Positions 51,349-62,505 of a stretch of DNA of 64,000 bases are shown here, one piece after another. The translations under genes were made by a program, and so were the position numbers. The DNA lies in the NCBI GenBank assembly GCA_963921425.1, contig OY992835.1:24813322-24877321 (forward strand), given 5' to 3'. The stretch is from Dryas octopetala. Taxonomy: Eukaryota; Streptophyta; Magnoliopsida; Rosales; Rosaceae. Below the pieces are notes generated by a model. It saw only the letters and a program-made list of their open reading frames with translations, searched no databases and was not told where the DNA came from. Numbering within the stretch: position 1 is the first letter of the stretch; each line of letters begins with the position of its first letter.

Positions 51349-53073
51349 ATGGCTGCGGTTTCAAGTGTTTCCATGCCCTCTGTAAAATAAGGGTTGGGAC
51401 TTTGGGTGCACTCATCAGAGTACGGATAATCTGTACCATGTTTTGGATTTTGATGCAAATGTGCACTGTTCCTCAAGTGAAGGAAGACCAACCAGGTGGT
51501 GATCGAAGTTGGTTAGCCAGTTGATTACAAGAAGATGCTTCCCATTAATTAATTGGGCTTCTCAAAGCCATTGTCTTTCCTCCACCTGTGAGCCTCTTTC
51601 TCCTTCCACTTTCTTTAGTGGCTTAATTTATTTATTTTTGCTGGGTTATGACTAATTTTGACCTATATATGACTTCTGACTTTACCCTTTTTCCTGTCTT
51701 ATATAAAATTCTACTGTAAATTTCGTTGTTAGACACTGATCTGTAAAATTTTGTTTGTTGCTGTTGGTCCTTGTCATATATTTGGCTTTTTCTTCTTGAA
51801 AAAAAAAAAAAAAAAACAGTTAAACTAAATGACTAGGGTAAATTACATTTGAGAGAGGCAATTAACGTTGGCATTTTCCATTTTGTGTACAAGCCTAAAA
51901 AGGAAAAGGGATTTAGAAAAAAGGACCAATTAAGAGAAAAATATACAATCTTAAACTCCAAATCTTGTGTCACCAAATATGACAAAATCCTTAACGTGAG
52001 TATAAATATTAGGGCTGGTTTTTGTTCAATTCGGTTTGGTTTTGACATTTATCAAAGACGAACCAAATTTGTAATTTTCTTTTTACCCAAAAAAAAAAAA
52101 AATTTAGCTTTCTTAAAAGGCTACTAATTACCAAACTAAAATTTTGAGTCTAACAATATAAGAGATGTATGCCAATGCAGCCAATTAAAAATTTAGTATG
52201 AGTGAAGAGTTCTATTATATTTTTTTGATTTGGGGTAGGGAGATTTGAATTTGGAATCTCTCCCAATATTAGAGAAACAAATACCACTAAACTAATAACT
52301 AGTTGGTGTAAAATTCTAATTTTTTTTTTATCGCGTGTAGAATTCTATTATACATACACATACTATATAATATTGCTAAGGCATATATATCATACTTGGA
52401 AATTAGCACATCACCATTATGTATGTGTATATGTATATATGCAATATTTATCTTATATATTGCTAATTCATGTACATATGAAATACATAAAAATTTGATG
52501 TAACCTGATTTGATAATTGGTAAATTCGATTTTATAACGTGTTAGTTAAAATTGAACTCCATTTTCTTATTAAGAATTTGATACTACATTTGTTTGGTAA
52601 ATTTTGGATTTAGTATTTCAATTTTTGATTTAAAAAATGCTAAATGTCATATATGGTTCTCGTAGTTTGTCTCGTATTTATTTTACTATTGGGGTTTCAT
52701 TTTTTTGAATTATACCATAGTGGTTTAAAATGTTTTCAATCTTACTCAAAAATCAGAAATTCCTTTAAATAACCGTCAAATCATGTAGGGTAGAATTGTC
52801 CATTCAAGTCCTTTTGCTAATCCACTTTTAGTGCATGAAAACCAAACAAAAATATATTGAAATTATGTCAATATTTTATTTGTTGTAAATAATTTTAGAG
52901 TGGGCTCGTTGGTTATTCAATTAATCAACATGGTTACGATTTCAATTAGTTTCTCCACGTCTTAGGCCTCTCACCTCAAGTATAAAGGACTTTCCGATGG
53001 ATTAAAGATTTCTGTTGGCAAATCCATCATTATTTTGAGAGGTGCTAATCAAGTGGAATGCATATTATTTCAG
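51349..53073 (+). pseudogene. decayed enone oxidoreductase with exon 1 and part of exon 2
   Basis: 51349..51597 resembles exon 1: ATGGCTGCGGTTTCAAGTG, then CCATGCCCTCTGTAAAATAA, where codon 14 is a stop, several small insertions, and an end at CTCCACCT|GTGAG like the intact donor. 52980..53073 resembles the end of exon 2, with TCTGTTGGCAAATCCATCAT and TATTTCAG|GTATA. The first two thirds of exon 2 are missing or unrecognisable. A GATGCAGTTG at 53265 may be a trace of the exon 3 end. It is older than the two intact copies. Confidence 0.75.
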
Positions 53074-53670
53074 GTATATAACTTGCAAAGTTTGCATATT
53101 TATAATTTTGTATTTATTAACAATATTAATTTGATCATAGACTGCGCGCTTGATGATAACTATCACATGTTTGGTTTTGAGACTAGAGAGATTGATGATA
53201 TATTGCTTTGGTTTTTCAAGTTAATTTCACTAATTACAAGACGTAGATCATAAATTGATTGATGCAGTTGCACCCATATATCCGTCAGGCATCGATCAGA
53301 AATTCAGAACCCTTTTTTGATCATCAAGAGCTTCAGAAATAATATCAACCAGAATTTTAATGACGATCGACATTCAACATGGAGCATGATCAGGTAAAGG
53401 ATTCCATGCATTAATTTTACACTTGACGCTAATTAATTGTCACCTAAATCATAATAAACACAAATGTCTGATAATTTTCTGACTGCTTGATCGAGTTAAG
53501 ACTATGTAATTTCAGTTTTGCAGAAAATTGATTAGCAATAGGGATTCCCTAATTTTGTAAATATATGAATATATAAATGTGTAAGTTATGCTTTGGATAT
53601 CTGTTGTTTAACACATATCTTTTTAAAGAAAGAAAACCCAAACCCTAATTTTCTGTATAGTGGAAATAAA

Positions 53671-53694
53671 CCCCCCCCCCCCCCCCCCCCCCCC
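53671..53694. repeat. 24-base poly-C tract
   Basis: An uninterrupted C homopolymer in AT-rich intergenic DNA. Confidence 0.9.
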
Positions 53695-54241
53695 AACTGT
53701 GCCCAAGCTGACATCCAACTTTATCCAACCTAATCCTTCACAAACCGTGTGCATAATGGCCAAACTCTCTCTCTACGTTGATTCTCCTAGGAAGATTTGA
53801 ATTAAGACTAATCAGTATAATGTAAAGCTGCTTGAAAATAATTAATAAATAAAGCTGGAAAGGAATTAAGATCTGAAATTTAAGACATCCTCTTTAGAGG
53901 ACAGGGGTTTAACCACCAAATGGGTTAAGCAGCTTATTTATATATAATGATATTAATTAAGCATCATAGTACAGGAATTTAGTTGGGTTACAATATTTTC
54001 TGATAAAAATTTTAAGCATTAATTGGTGAACATGAAATGACTAATTGAAGTAAGATCCAAATGGAAACAACATATCTTTCCATGGATCTTAACGTTTATT
54101 TCTGATCATTAACTATAAATTAACTAGATAGTATTAGTACTCCATGGACCATCTACCAATCTCCAATATCCTTTATATATATGTGCCTAGCTAGCTCAGC
54201 TCCAATCCTTTGAGGCACTATCGATCATATCCCAGCTAGCT

Positions 54242-56298
54242 TCAGTCCAAGCACCAACAGTAGAAATCAGACCTTGAGATTTCCAACATCTGATCTGGGG
54301 TCATCCTCTCAAGCTCATTTTGCCGCCATGATGCGAAATTGTTCCGGTTTTGTGGGTCAGAAGCCAGTGGACAGGTCTCGCTTTTATGACATTGGGATTT
54401 CATCCTCATGTAAAGCTTCATTGTTGCAACACAATCCTCATAGGGGTCTTGAATTCCAGTTTGAATGTCATACCTATATATATGTGTGTGTGTGTGTGTA
54501 GAAACTCCATTAATTACTCACATAGAATTATATTTGGAATCTGACATAGATGAAAGAAAATTGCTGGTAGCTAGGGTACTTACCCAAGATATGCCTGTGT
54601 TAGATACTTGAGTGAGTTGCTCAGCTTGCTTGTTTTCATCAGTGGAGGGTATTTTGCAGTATCCCTATATATATAGTCACATTTGGAATGATTGAATACA
54701 TGTATTTGGAATTATAGGAAAGTTCTATATGCATCTCTTGTGATTAATTAAGAGAATAGAATATATGAGTTTAGTGTATGCCTCTTGTACTAATTTTGGT
54801 TGGCTAGCTAGTTAAAAAAACTAATTACCTGATCATTAGTGCTGGGTATTCAATCTGCAAAGAGTCAAGATCATGATCCAAGCCATGGCCCACAAGAATC
54901 CTAGCCTTTCCTCCTCTAGGTCGAATCTTCCACATTGGTTCCCCATTGCAGAGGAAGTCTTGAATCTTCTTTTGCACTTGCCTCAGAGGCATTGCATCCC
55001 TCAAGTATTCAGGACGAATACCAGTTGTTTCATACCTATATACAATTAAGTATAACAAAATCATCAGTATATACTAGTATAGTATGTATGCACCAGAAGA
55101 AGCTGTAGAGCTATAATGTTTAACTTCCATATATACCTATAGTTGGTGACTGGAATTTGTGGCTTGACATAAGCGTGGAAGATGATGTTTTCATTTTCAT
55201 CAATGAGGCAGACCCTTGCGCAGAGGTCTAGGGAGCCATCACTGCCCCCACCAACCATTTTGCAAGCTAGTGCAACAACTTGAGTGCCTCTTGTGCTACC
55301 ATTTTCAGTGTTGTCACGAATGCCCAGATTAGCAAAGCGACCAAGTAGTCCCTGCATGCAGTAATGAATTTATTCATTGATATATACCATTAAAACAGAA
55401 AAGGAGAAAAGGGTTTATGTGGCCCGTTTGGCACTGCTTTTAGAACTGTCAAAAGTGCTTTCAGATTAGTAAAAGCACTTCTGGTTGCGTTTGGAAAAAA
55501 TAAATAAAAGTGTTTATGGGTTATAAAAACGATTTTAAGTGGTCTTTTGCATGAACAACTTGTAATTTTTATAAAAATTTGTATGTGCTTATGAGTAAAA
55601 GCGCTACTGAGTATAAGTGCTTCTTAAGAAGCAGTGCCAAATTATAAACAGGCCCTAAGAATTGAAAGTAAAAAGTTATAAACTTATAATCATAATTAAT
55701 TAGTTGGTGGTGAGGATTAATATAGATCGAGTATAGACTTACAGCATTTACACCAGAGAGTTGGCATCTTTCCAAGTGAAGCCTGAGAGTATAAGGGCTT
55801 TCAAAGATAGCTAGGCAGAATTTGCATCCTCTGGTGCTGAATATGTTCTTGCATTCTTGTTTCGGCAATGGCCCTGAGTTGAAAAACATTGTGAATTGTT
55901 AATCTCACTGCGAGATACTGTTGATGATCGAATTAATTGTCTGTATAGATCGTAAAAGAGTTTATGGGGAGTAGCTAGCTAGATATGTATATATGCAACA
56001 GAAATTAAGTGTTTACCTATAAGATGTTCCCTGAGAGATTCAAAGGATCTGCAATGTTTCTTGCATATTCCGCATGTGGGTTCATGAACCGAGTGGTATG
56101 AGGTTCTCATGTGCTCCACCAAGTGCTCGATTTTGTTAAATTGTCTGTAGCATGCAGCACACTTGTTCCTGATGAACAATCAAAGTCATTCATTTATTTA
56201 GTATCATAGATGATCAGTCAAAATTTATTCGACATTCTGATAGTATTTGAGAGAAGCTGAAACAAATGTGTGTTAGTATTTGAGAGAAGCTGAAACAA

Positions 56299-56357
<59 letters not shown>

Positions 56358-56398
56358 AACCTGAGGGTTTCTGATGACTCAACTCTGCAGTTCTCCAT
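54242..56398 (-). CDS. zinc-finger protein with a degenerate DEDDh exonuclease (REXO4/ISG20-like) domain
   Basis: Seven exons: 56398..56361, 56168..56017, 55873..55743, 55351..55137, 55035..54829, 54664..54584 and 54473..54242, giving 351 residues. The N-terminal third has C2H2-like fingers: KCAACYRQFNKIEHLVEHM, TCGICKKHCRSFESLREHL and CKFCLAIFESPYTLRLHLE. The exonuclease fold follows, with VTNYRYETTGIRPEYLRDA, ARILVGHGLDHDLDSLQ, RDTAKYPPLM, NSLKYLTQAYLGYDIQTG and YEDCVATMKLYMRM. Exo motif I, normally ALDCEMV, reads ALACKMV here, so two catalytic acids (residues 136 and 138) are Ala and Lys; the Exo III histidine position also appears to be Gln (GIQDPYED). RNA or DNA cleavage is therefore doubtful. 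The end ISRSDFYCWCLD is distinctive. From memory At5g40310 and At3g27970 are the relatives. A (GA)n tract follows the exon 1 donor, and a MITE lies in intron 3. Confidence 0.88.
55421..55655. mobile_element. hAT-like MITE, member 2, in an intron of the exonuclease-like gene
   Basis: Left end GGCCCGTTTGGCACTGCTTT and inverted right end GGGCCTGTTTATAATTTGGC, followed by ACTGCTTCTTAAGAAGC. The left arm matches the inverted right arm of the element at 34938 over about 60 bp (GTTTGACACTGTTTTTAGAA in the other copy). About 235 bp, non-coding. Confidence 0.65.
56301..56355. repeat. (GT)n(GA)n compound microsatellite next to a splice donor
   Basis: The GA tract (56313-56355) ends five bases before the exon 1 donor of the exonuclease-like gene, whose intron thus starts GTTAAC and then TC repeats on the coding strand. 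Confidence 0.92.
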
Positions 56399-56713
56399 GA
56401 TGGTTAATTGCAGTTAGTGTTGTAATACTCAAAGAGAAGAAAGCTCTAAGAGGAGTTGAGGAGGAAGGAGCAGGGTGGAAGGTATTTATAAAGAGGATGA
56501 GAGACTGGCTTCCCAGTTGAGTAAGTGTGGGGATGATTCCTTTCCTTGTGGAAAGTAATTAATAAATGTTAGTATGTTACCCCCGCTTGTAATTTGGAGT
56601 ACTCTTTTTTTCCTAGAGTACTGATTTATCTCTGGTTTTACCATCCTAACAAAGAACATTCGTAGTGATCCAAAAGTTTGGGGCCCACCCTTCAACTAGA
56701 ATATTTCTCCTGC

Positions 56714-56716
<3 letters not shown>

Positions 56717-56757
<41 letters not shown>
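56717..56757. repeat. (CT)20 microsatellite
   Basis: Uninterrupted CT tract about 320 bp upstream of the exonuclease-like start codon. Confidence 0.95.
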
Positions 56758-56760
<3 letters not shown>

Positions 56761-56862
56761 TTTGCATACAATTTCAATATATATGAAGAACATTAATTAT
56801 TGAAGTCATTTTTTTTGTAGTTTGCAAGACTCAGTAGGATTAACAGAAGTACATAGCCACAC

Positions 56863-56894
<32 letters not shown>

Positions 56895-57135
56895 GGGTTA
56901 AATACATTTTTGGTCCACGAACTTTAAGCAGTTTCTCAATTTGGTGACACGTGGCGCACAGAAAGTGCGCCACGTCAGCGTTTAACGGCCACATCAGCTT
57001 CCGTTAGATATTTGGACGGAAGATCTTGGATTGACACAAATTGGATAATTCAAGGTTATTTTTGTCACGTTTTAAAATTGGTAGACTAAATTGAGAAACC
57101 GCCCAAAGTTCGTGGACCAAAAATGTATTTAACCC
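56895..57135. mobile_element. MITE with 50-bp terminal inverted repeats and an inner palindrome
   Basis: The 241-bp element begins GGGTTAAATACATTTTTGG and its inverted end is identical over the first 31 bases, with a few mismatches to about base 50 (GTTTCTCAATTT). An 11-bp perfect palindrome, ACGTGGCGCAC (56949-56959) and GTGCGCCACGT (56965-56975), sits inside. Flanks are TATATA on both sides, so the target duplication cannot be delimited. No coding capacity. Confidence 0.88.
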
Positions 57136-57969
57136 TATATCTATATACATATATATATATATATATTGATATCTTAATTAATGCTTAGGGATTAGATGAC
57201 AATCAAGAACCAAAGTAATATCCCAAGGTATATTTTTTACTTGACCTTTGGGCTTTGTGGTGATTATCCCCTCACCCATCAAACCAATATTGATGTAAAT
57301 ACATAGTACTGGAAAAAGTTGCTGGATGTATCAGTGATCACAAGTGGTTGAATTAGTGATCACAAGGATTACAAGATCAGATGAACCTTTTATCTCATCA
57401 TCTTTTGATATATTCTATTCAAGGATTGTTATGTTTAATGTTTTGTTTTCTCTTTGCATCTACCAGAAATGAGAAACCGTACGTATAGTTGATTGATAAT
57501 TATGCCAATTATGAAACTTTTTTTGTTTCAGGGATATAAAGTATGGTGGCTGATAAGACAAAAGCTCGACGTACAGCTAATGGATGTGGGTACGTACGTC
57601 GTGGGCTGGTGGCTAGCTACATAAAAGTTACGATACATCGATGTGCTTTAGAGGTAAGGTTAATCTTTTTTACTTTCGGCAAAGGTTCATGGAGCTGCAG
57701 ATAAGGTTTTCTATTAACCTGGGTGTTAGCTAGCTAGTCTCATATATGCATGTATATTGTAAAGGGTAATATTCTCGTTTCATGCTAAGCAAACAAGCTA
57801 CTTTACTCTAAATATATCTCTTATCAAGTTGTGAATCTGTTTTTATTATTAATAGATTATTTGGAAGAAAACAGTCAGATAAGAATCAATGTATATATAG
57901 TCGTTTTCTAGAGTAAATGTTTGTAGTAAATCAGCAAAATGTCGAGAACTCTTAGTAATTGTTTTGCAC

Positions 57970-58048
57970 TTGATTTGTTAGTTTGAAATTGGGTTTTCAC
58001 TCTGCAATTTTGAGCACCCAAAATTTCAGAGTGAAAATCTAACATCAA
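57970..58048. other. imperfect stem-loop
   Basis: TTTTCACTCTG-CAATTTTG pairs with CAAAATTTCAGAGTGAAAA across the short loop AGCAC, and the outer TTGATTTGTTAG pairs with CTAACATCAA. One arm has an extra 12-base bulge. It could be a MITE remnant or a hairpin transcript; nothing distinguishes these. Confidence 0.55.
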
Positions 58049-58708
58049 ATTAACTTTCACAAGTAAAAACTAGGGAGGAAACAACGCTGATCGCTGCAAC
58101 AAAGGAATTGCGGTTTAAAAACTAAAAAGGTGTATAGTGTATAGTATTTACGGTTACTCTCCCTCCCTCAAGCCCAAGGACCACTAGCTGATCCCGGCTT
58201 TGACTTTACAAACATGGGAGGAAAGTCAGCAAGACTCTCTTTTGACCAGGAAAGGGCCCCACTAGATTCTCCATTCATGCTTTGAAGATACTCGAATCAA
58301 GGAAAAGTTGTACCACAACCAGAAAGACATCATTATTGAATGGTGATTCGATCTGGTCCACTACCATGCAATATTGCATGGAATTTCTTCATTCATATTT
58401 CCTTTGACTAGTATTACTATCACTCACATTCACGTCTCTCTCTGTTTCGAATGTCAAACCAAAAACCCAACCAGCCAAAAAAACCAAAATAATTCTGATC
58501 GTATGTACATGATTTGGTTCATTTTCCAGTTCACCACATTCACATAAATTTGAAGCAAAACATTGTCTCGATCTCGATCAATCTAGATCATTCCATCTAC
58601 TCAATGCCCTTGCTTTTTGCTGCGAAATGATTCTTGCCAGTGCCATATATTATATATATATTTATAAAAGAAAAAAAATTAGGGGTATACATATTTTGCA
58701 TGTGACCA

Positions 58709-58710
58709 TG

Positions 58711-58743
<33 letters not shown>
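58709..58743. repeat. (TA)n microsatellite
   Basis: About 17 TA units. Short open frames across it on both strands, with Tyr-Ile repeats, are artefacts. Confidence 0.9.
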
Positions 58744-58745
<2 letters not shown>

Positions 58746-59745
58746 AGTGAAGGTAATGAGTTTAATTTGTATGCATTTACTTTTTTTTTTAGCAGGTGGC
58801 GGAGGTTCCTCGAGAATACCCAAGCCCAGAGGTACATGAAACTTTCTCTACACGTTGATGTTAAAATTAGTGCAAGCAAATTTGTACATATTTCCAGTAG
58901 AAATTAGTGGGTGCAGTATAATTTTTTGCCAATTTGTAGATACAATACAAATTTAAAGGTTGTAATGTTGTATGAACGCATATGGAGAGCATATCATTTA
59001 TTTGACCAAAAGAATTGAAAAGTCAAGAGTGAAATGGACACACAGACGGATTAAACAGGGTGGGAACTCTTTTGTATTTAGATGAATATGCAGAGGATTC
59101 TAATTATGTTGAAACATATTATGAAAATGAATAAAATTAATCTTATGTTGACTGTTGAGAAGATGACACAAAGTGAAAGTTCTCATTCGATATTTCGATT
59201 CTCTTTATTTTATCTTCACCATCGACATTAGCAACCAAGAAAAGCCATCAATAATTCTATCATTTCTTATCACGATCATCAATTACTTGTGTCTTTACCT
59301 AAATATTATTTCAATTGTATAATAAAGTACGCAGGATTATTACTTGGCACTAAAATATCACTTCGAGCTTACTCATTATGGGCTGCATGGGCCAACACTC
59401 CAACCCATGATTGACTACAAAACCTGGTCATGGATATCACGAGGCCATCATGATCACAATCGTCCAACCTGCTTTCTCAATTATGTAATCTATATACATA
59501 TGACATGATATAGACATGCATGGATCCACTTGATTTAAGAACATAGTCAAACTATAGGCCAAAAGGTGATCACCCTTTGGAAAGCTAAGATAATATATTA
59601 TGCTTTTTTACTGAATCCTGATTCCTGACCAGAGAATGCTTTTTTCCCAAGTCACGTACGTGCATCTTGAAGAAAATGCAAAGTTCTAAAAAATTGCCCC
59701 ATACTTGCTCTCTCGATCAATAAATTTATTTTATTATGTAAATTA

Positions 59746-60156
59746 GAGGAAATTGCATAATTAATCCACTTTTTCTTTAGAAAGTTTCATATTAGTTTAC
59801 GATCTTTTTTTCGTCCCATATTATGTTTCTCATCATGATCCAAACCGTCAAATTAGTACAAACGACCCTATATTTTAGTAATGTGTTGTGCACATGAGGC
59901 ACCGTTGTGGTCCACTAATTATTTACTTAATGCCATATTAGTTCACTAATTCTTTACTTAGTTTCATATTGGTCCACAACGACACCCTCACGTGCGCGAC
60001 ATATTACTAAAATAGACAGCTATTTGTTCTAATTTGACGGTTTGGACCATAATGGAACACGTCACAAAGCTAGTGGACCATATGGAACGAAAAAAAGAAC
60101 ATGGACCAATATGAAACTAAATGAAAAATAAATAGACCAATAGTGCAATTTCCTCG
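59746..60156. mobile_element. Mutator-like MITE with 9-bp target duplication
   Basis: About 411 bp bounded by TGTAAATTA at 59737-59745 and 60157-60165. Ends read GAGGAAATTGCA on the left and, inverted, CGAGGAAATTGCA on the right. The arms pair imperfectly for about 150 bp or more (TTTCATATTAGTTTAC with TTTCATATTGGTCCAT; CCAAACCGTCAAATTAG in both). A 9-bp duplication is typical of Mutator elements. It has no transposase. Confidence 0.8.
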
Positions 60157-61422
60157 TGTAAATTATATTGAACCTGGGCCAGGCTATCTTGAGCAGAACA
60201 AAGCCCAACTTAGTCCTCAGAATTTCACCAAAGAATTGGAAAGCCCAGAGTCCAAAACTCATAGAGTCCACGGCCCAATTACTTGCATTATGATTGTCTT
60301 CACGGGTTCTAGAATGTAACTGTCTCTTTTTACAGTTGATAATTATAAATTCTGTGGTCTGTCTTGTACCAACCTTAATTAGCTAAGTGGTTTATAGTTT
60401 AGAGTATAATCTGAATATGGGCATTTGTCATTGTTGTTTCTGTTGAAGATGAGACACACCTCCACTTCGTTGGTTGATGTCCAGTTTAATAAACATCTTC
60501 TGATCTAGTATATGAATATCTGATAAAACTTGTTTGTTGCTGCATCCATTTTAGATTCCCTATCATGGAATTGGTGGCTCACCTACTCAACTCTATTTAA
60601 ACATTAAAGAAATAATAATAATAAAGATTGAGTCAAGCATAATCATCCACTTTAACATTTCAAAACGAACAAATTAAAAGAATACATAGACATATACATA
60701 TACATATATGTATAACACTTGTGTTTCATTTTTGTCTGTCATACCAATTTGCTTAACATCATTGTCATACCCGTGATCTCGTAGCTTAATCATGTTAGTT
60801 TTAAATTATGATCCAATGCTTGTAATCACCTTAAATCTCAATCTTGACGGCGCGGTGGTTTTTTTTTTTGTTTGTTTACCCTATGGACTTGAATTTAGGT
60901 TTTTTTTTTTAAAATAAAATCTATAGACAGTAGGCAGTGTGGTTGCACCTTCAGAATATACTGTAGTTATGGATTATTTAATTTGATAATTTGAAGGAAA
61001 AGTTGATGTCCCCAACAACATCAATCATTTGATTTTGTCTAAAGCTTGTTTCATTACCCTGTATAGAGATTCTTTCCTTAATTTAAGTGAACCAAAAAGC
61101 CTTTCTTCTTTTGATCTTTGCAATAATGATCGGGATCTGAGCTTCAAAATTTCTCTCAAACAAAACCAAACCAAATCATATTTCATGATTTTCATCTGAA
61201 TTTTCACTTGTATTGGTAACTAGCTTGTAATTTACCACAAAGCCTTCTTGGGCAAAATTGTGGGCCTATGATATATAATTTAACCAACGTTACCAACCCT
61301 CGTCGCATAACGTGGTCCCGTACTCTTGTCTGGGCCCACATAGTAGAGTCGGTTTGTGGCCCATTCTACAGTTTTTCTAAAAAAGGCCGAACCCGACCAG
61401 CCCGAACCCTGCTGGATGTGAT

Positions 61423-61516
61423 CCACGTGGTAGCCCGAATCCTGCAAAAAGCCGACCAATCATTAATTCACAGCCGGAAAAAGCTGAGGCTTCACCCTTT
61501 TCCTCATGCCACGTGG
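61423..61516. promoter_or_regulatory. two G-box motifs upstream of the KLCR gene
   Basis: CCACGTGG occurs at 61423-61430 and again at 61509-61516, 86 bp apart and about 200-300 bp before the probable start of transcription. G-boxes bind bZIP and bHLH factors. Which factor acts here is not known. Confidence 0.5.
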
Positions 61517-61699
61517 TAAAGTGAGATTAAAGTTTTGAGTTCCGTAACAAACAGCGCTGTCAGTTGAACATTTCCAGAGTCTTTTGGCGTTGAAAAGCCG
61601 TTAATCCCGCCAACTTGCGACGTCACAGCGAAAGAATCAAAATTAATTAAAAAAAGAAAATCAGAGAGAGAGTGGGAGAGAGGTCGCCTTCCTTATTGC

Positions 61700-62505
61700 T
61701 TCAACATTCCAACTCTCTGCAACCCCAGACCGAGACTTGTATATTATACATATTGTACATATATATTATCTGTATATAATTCTCAATTATTCCATTTTCC
61801 AATTGCCCAATTTGCCCCTCACCTTTCCTCCATTGTCACAACCCCCTCGTCTCTTCCTCTTCGTCTTCTTCTGCCCCTCAAACTTATATATATTTTTAAG
61901 AAGAAAACTGAGACATATTATCAACTCTATCTCTGTGTCTATCTGTTACATATCACCCAGAGCGCTTCAAACTTTGGCATTTCTCTTGCTTCTCATAATA
62001 ATTTTCAGGTATGCCTCATTTATTGTTTGTGTCTTTCTTTCTTTTTTTGTTTCTGAGTGTGTCGTTCATTGTCACTTTTTTCCATATGCAGCATTCACTC
62101 TTTATCTGTTTTTGTTATCCTGTTTGAACAGATATTGAATTTCATTCTCTTCTGGGTTACCTTTTTTATTTGATCTTAAGTAAGTAGTTAAGTACTACGG
62201 AGTTTTGCAAAGGAATCAGTTTTTGGATTGTATTTTTTTTTTTTTTTGTTTCTTTGACTTTTGGATATATATTGAAAGAATCTCCCAACAAGTAGTTTTT
62301 CACCACATATATCGGTTTGTCAAGAGTATGATCAATATGCCAAGTCATTGTATGTGTCTGAGAAATAATTTTAGGTACAAATGCATGTTGTACATGCTTT
62401 AGAAGATTTGATTTGTTCATTTTTTTTTTCTTGACCCTTTTTGTATTGATTTATTGCTTATCCTCTAGTTTCATTTATTCATACTCTAGAGTCTAGCCCA
62501 ACACA
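61700..62505 (+). other. 5' UTR and probable leader intron of the KLCR gene
   Basis: Pyrimidine-rich leader sequence reaches a strong donor at 62008/62009 (TTTCAG|GTATGCC). Likely acceptors lie at 62131 (TTTGAACAG) or near 62490 (ATACTCTAG), 15 bp before the ATG. The intervening T-rich DNA is typical of a plant leader intron. Confidence 0.5.

Larger units (their letters stand above)
57140..61260. other. intergenic DNA between the exonuclease-like gene and the KLCR gene
   Basis: About 4 kb with no supported gene. It contains an imperfect hairpin at 57970-58048, a TA microsatellite at 58709-58743, an isolated exon-like piece at 58796-58831 and a Mutator-like MITE at 59746-60156. The rest is AT-rich and shows nothing I can name. 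Confidence 0.5.

Noticed and set aside
52630-52860. Possible repeat with GGTTCTCGTAGTTTG
   Set aside because: Resembles one arm of a widespread plant repeat, but the other end is not visible.
58627-58879. Frames with Tyr-Ile repeats on both strands
   Set aside because: Translation of the TA microsatellite.
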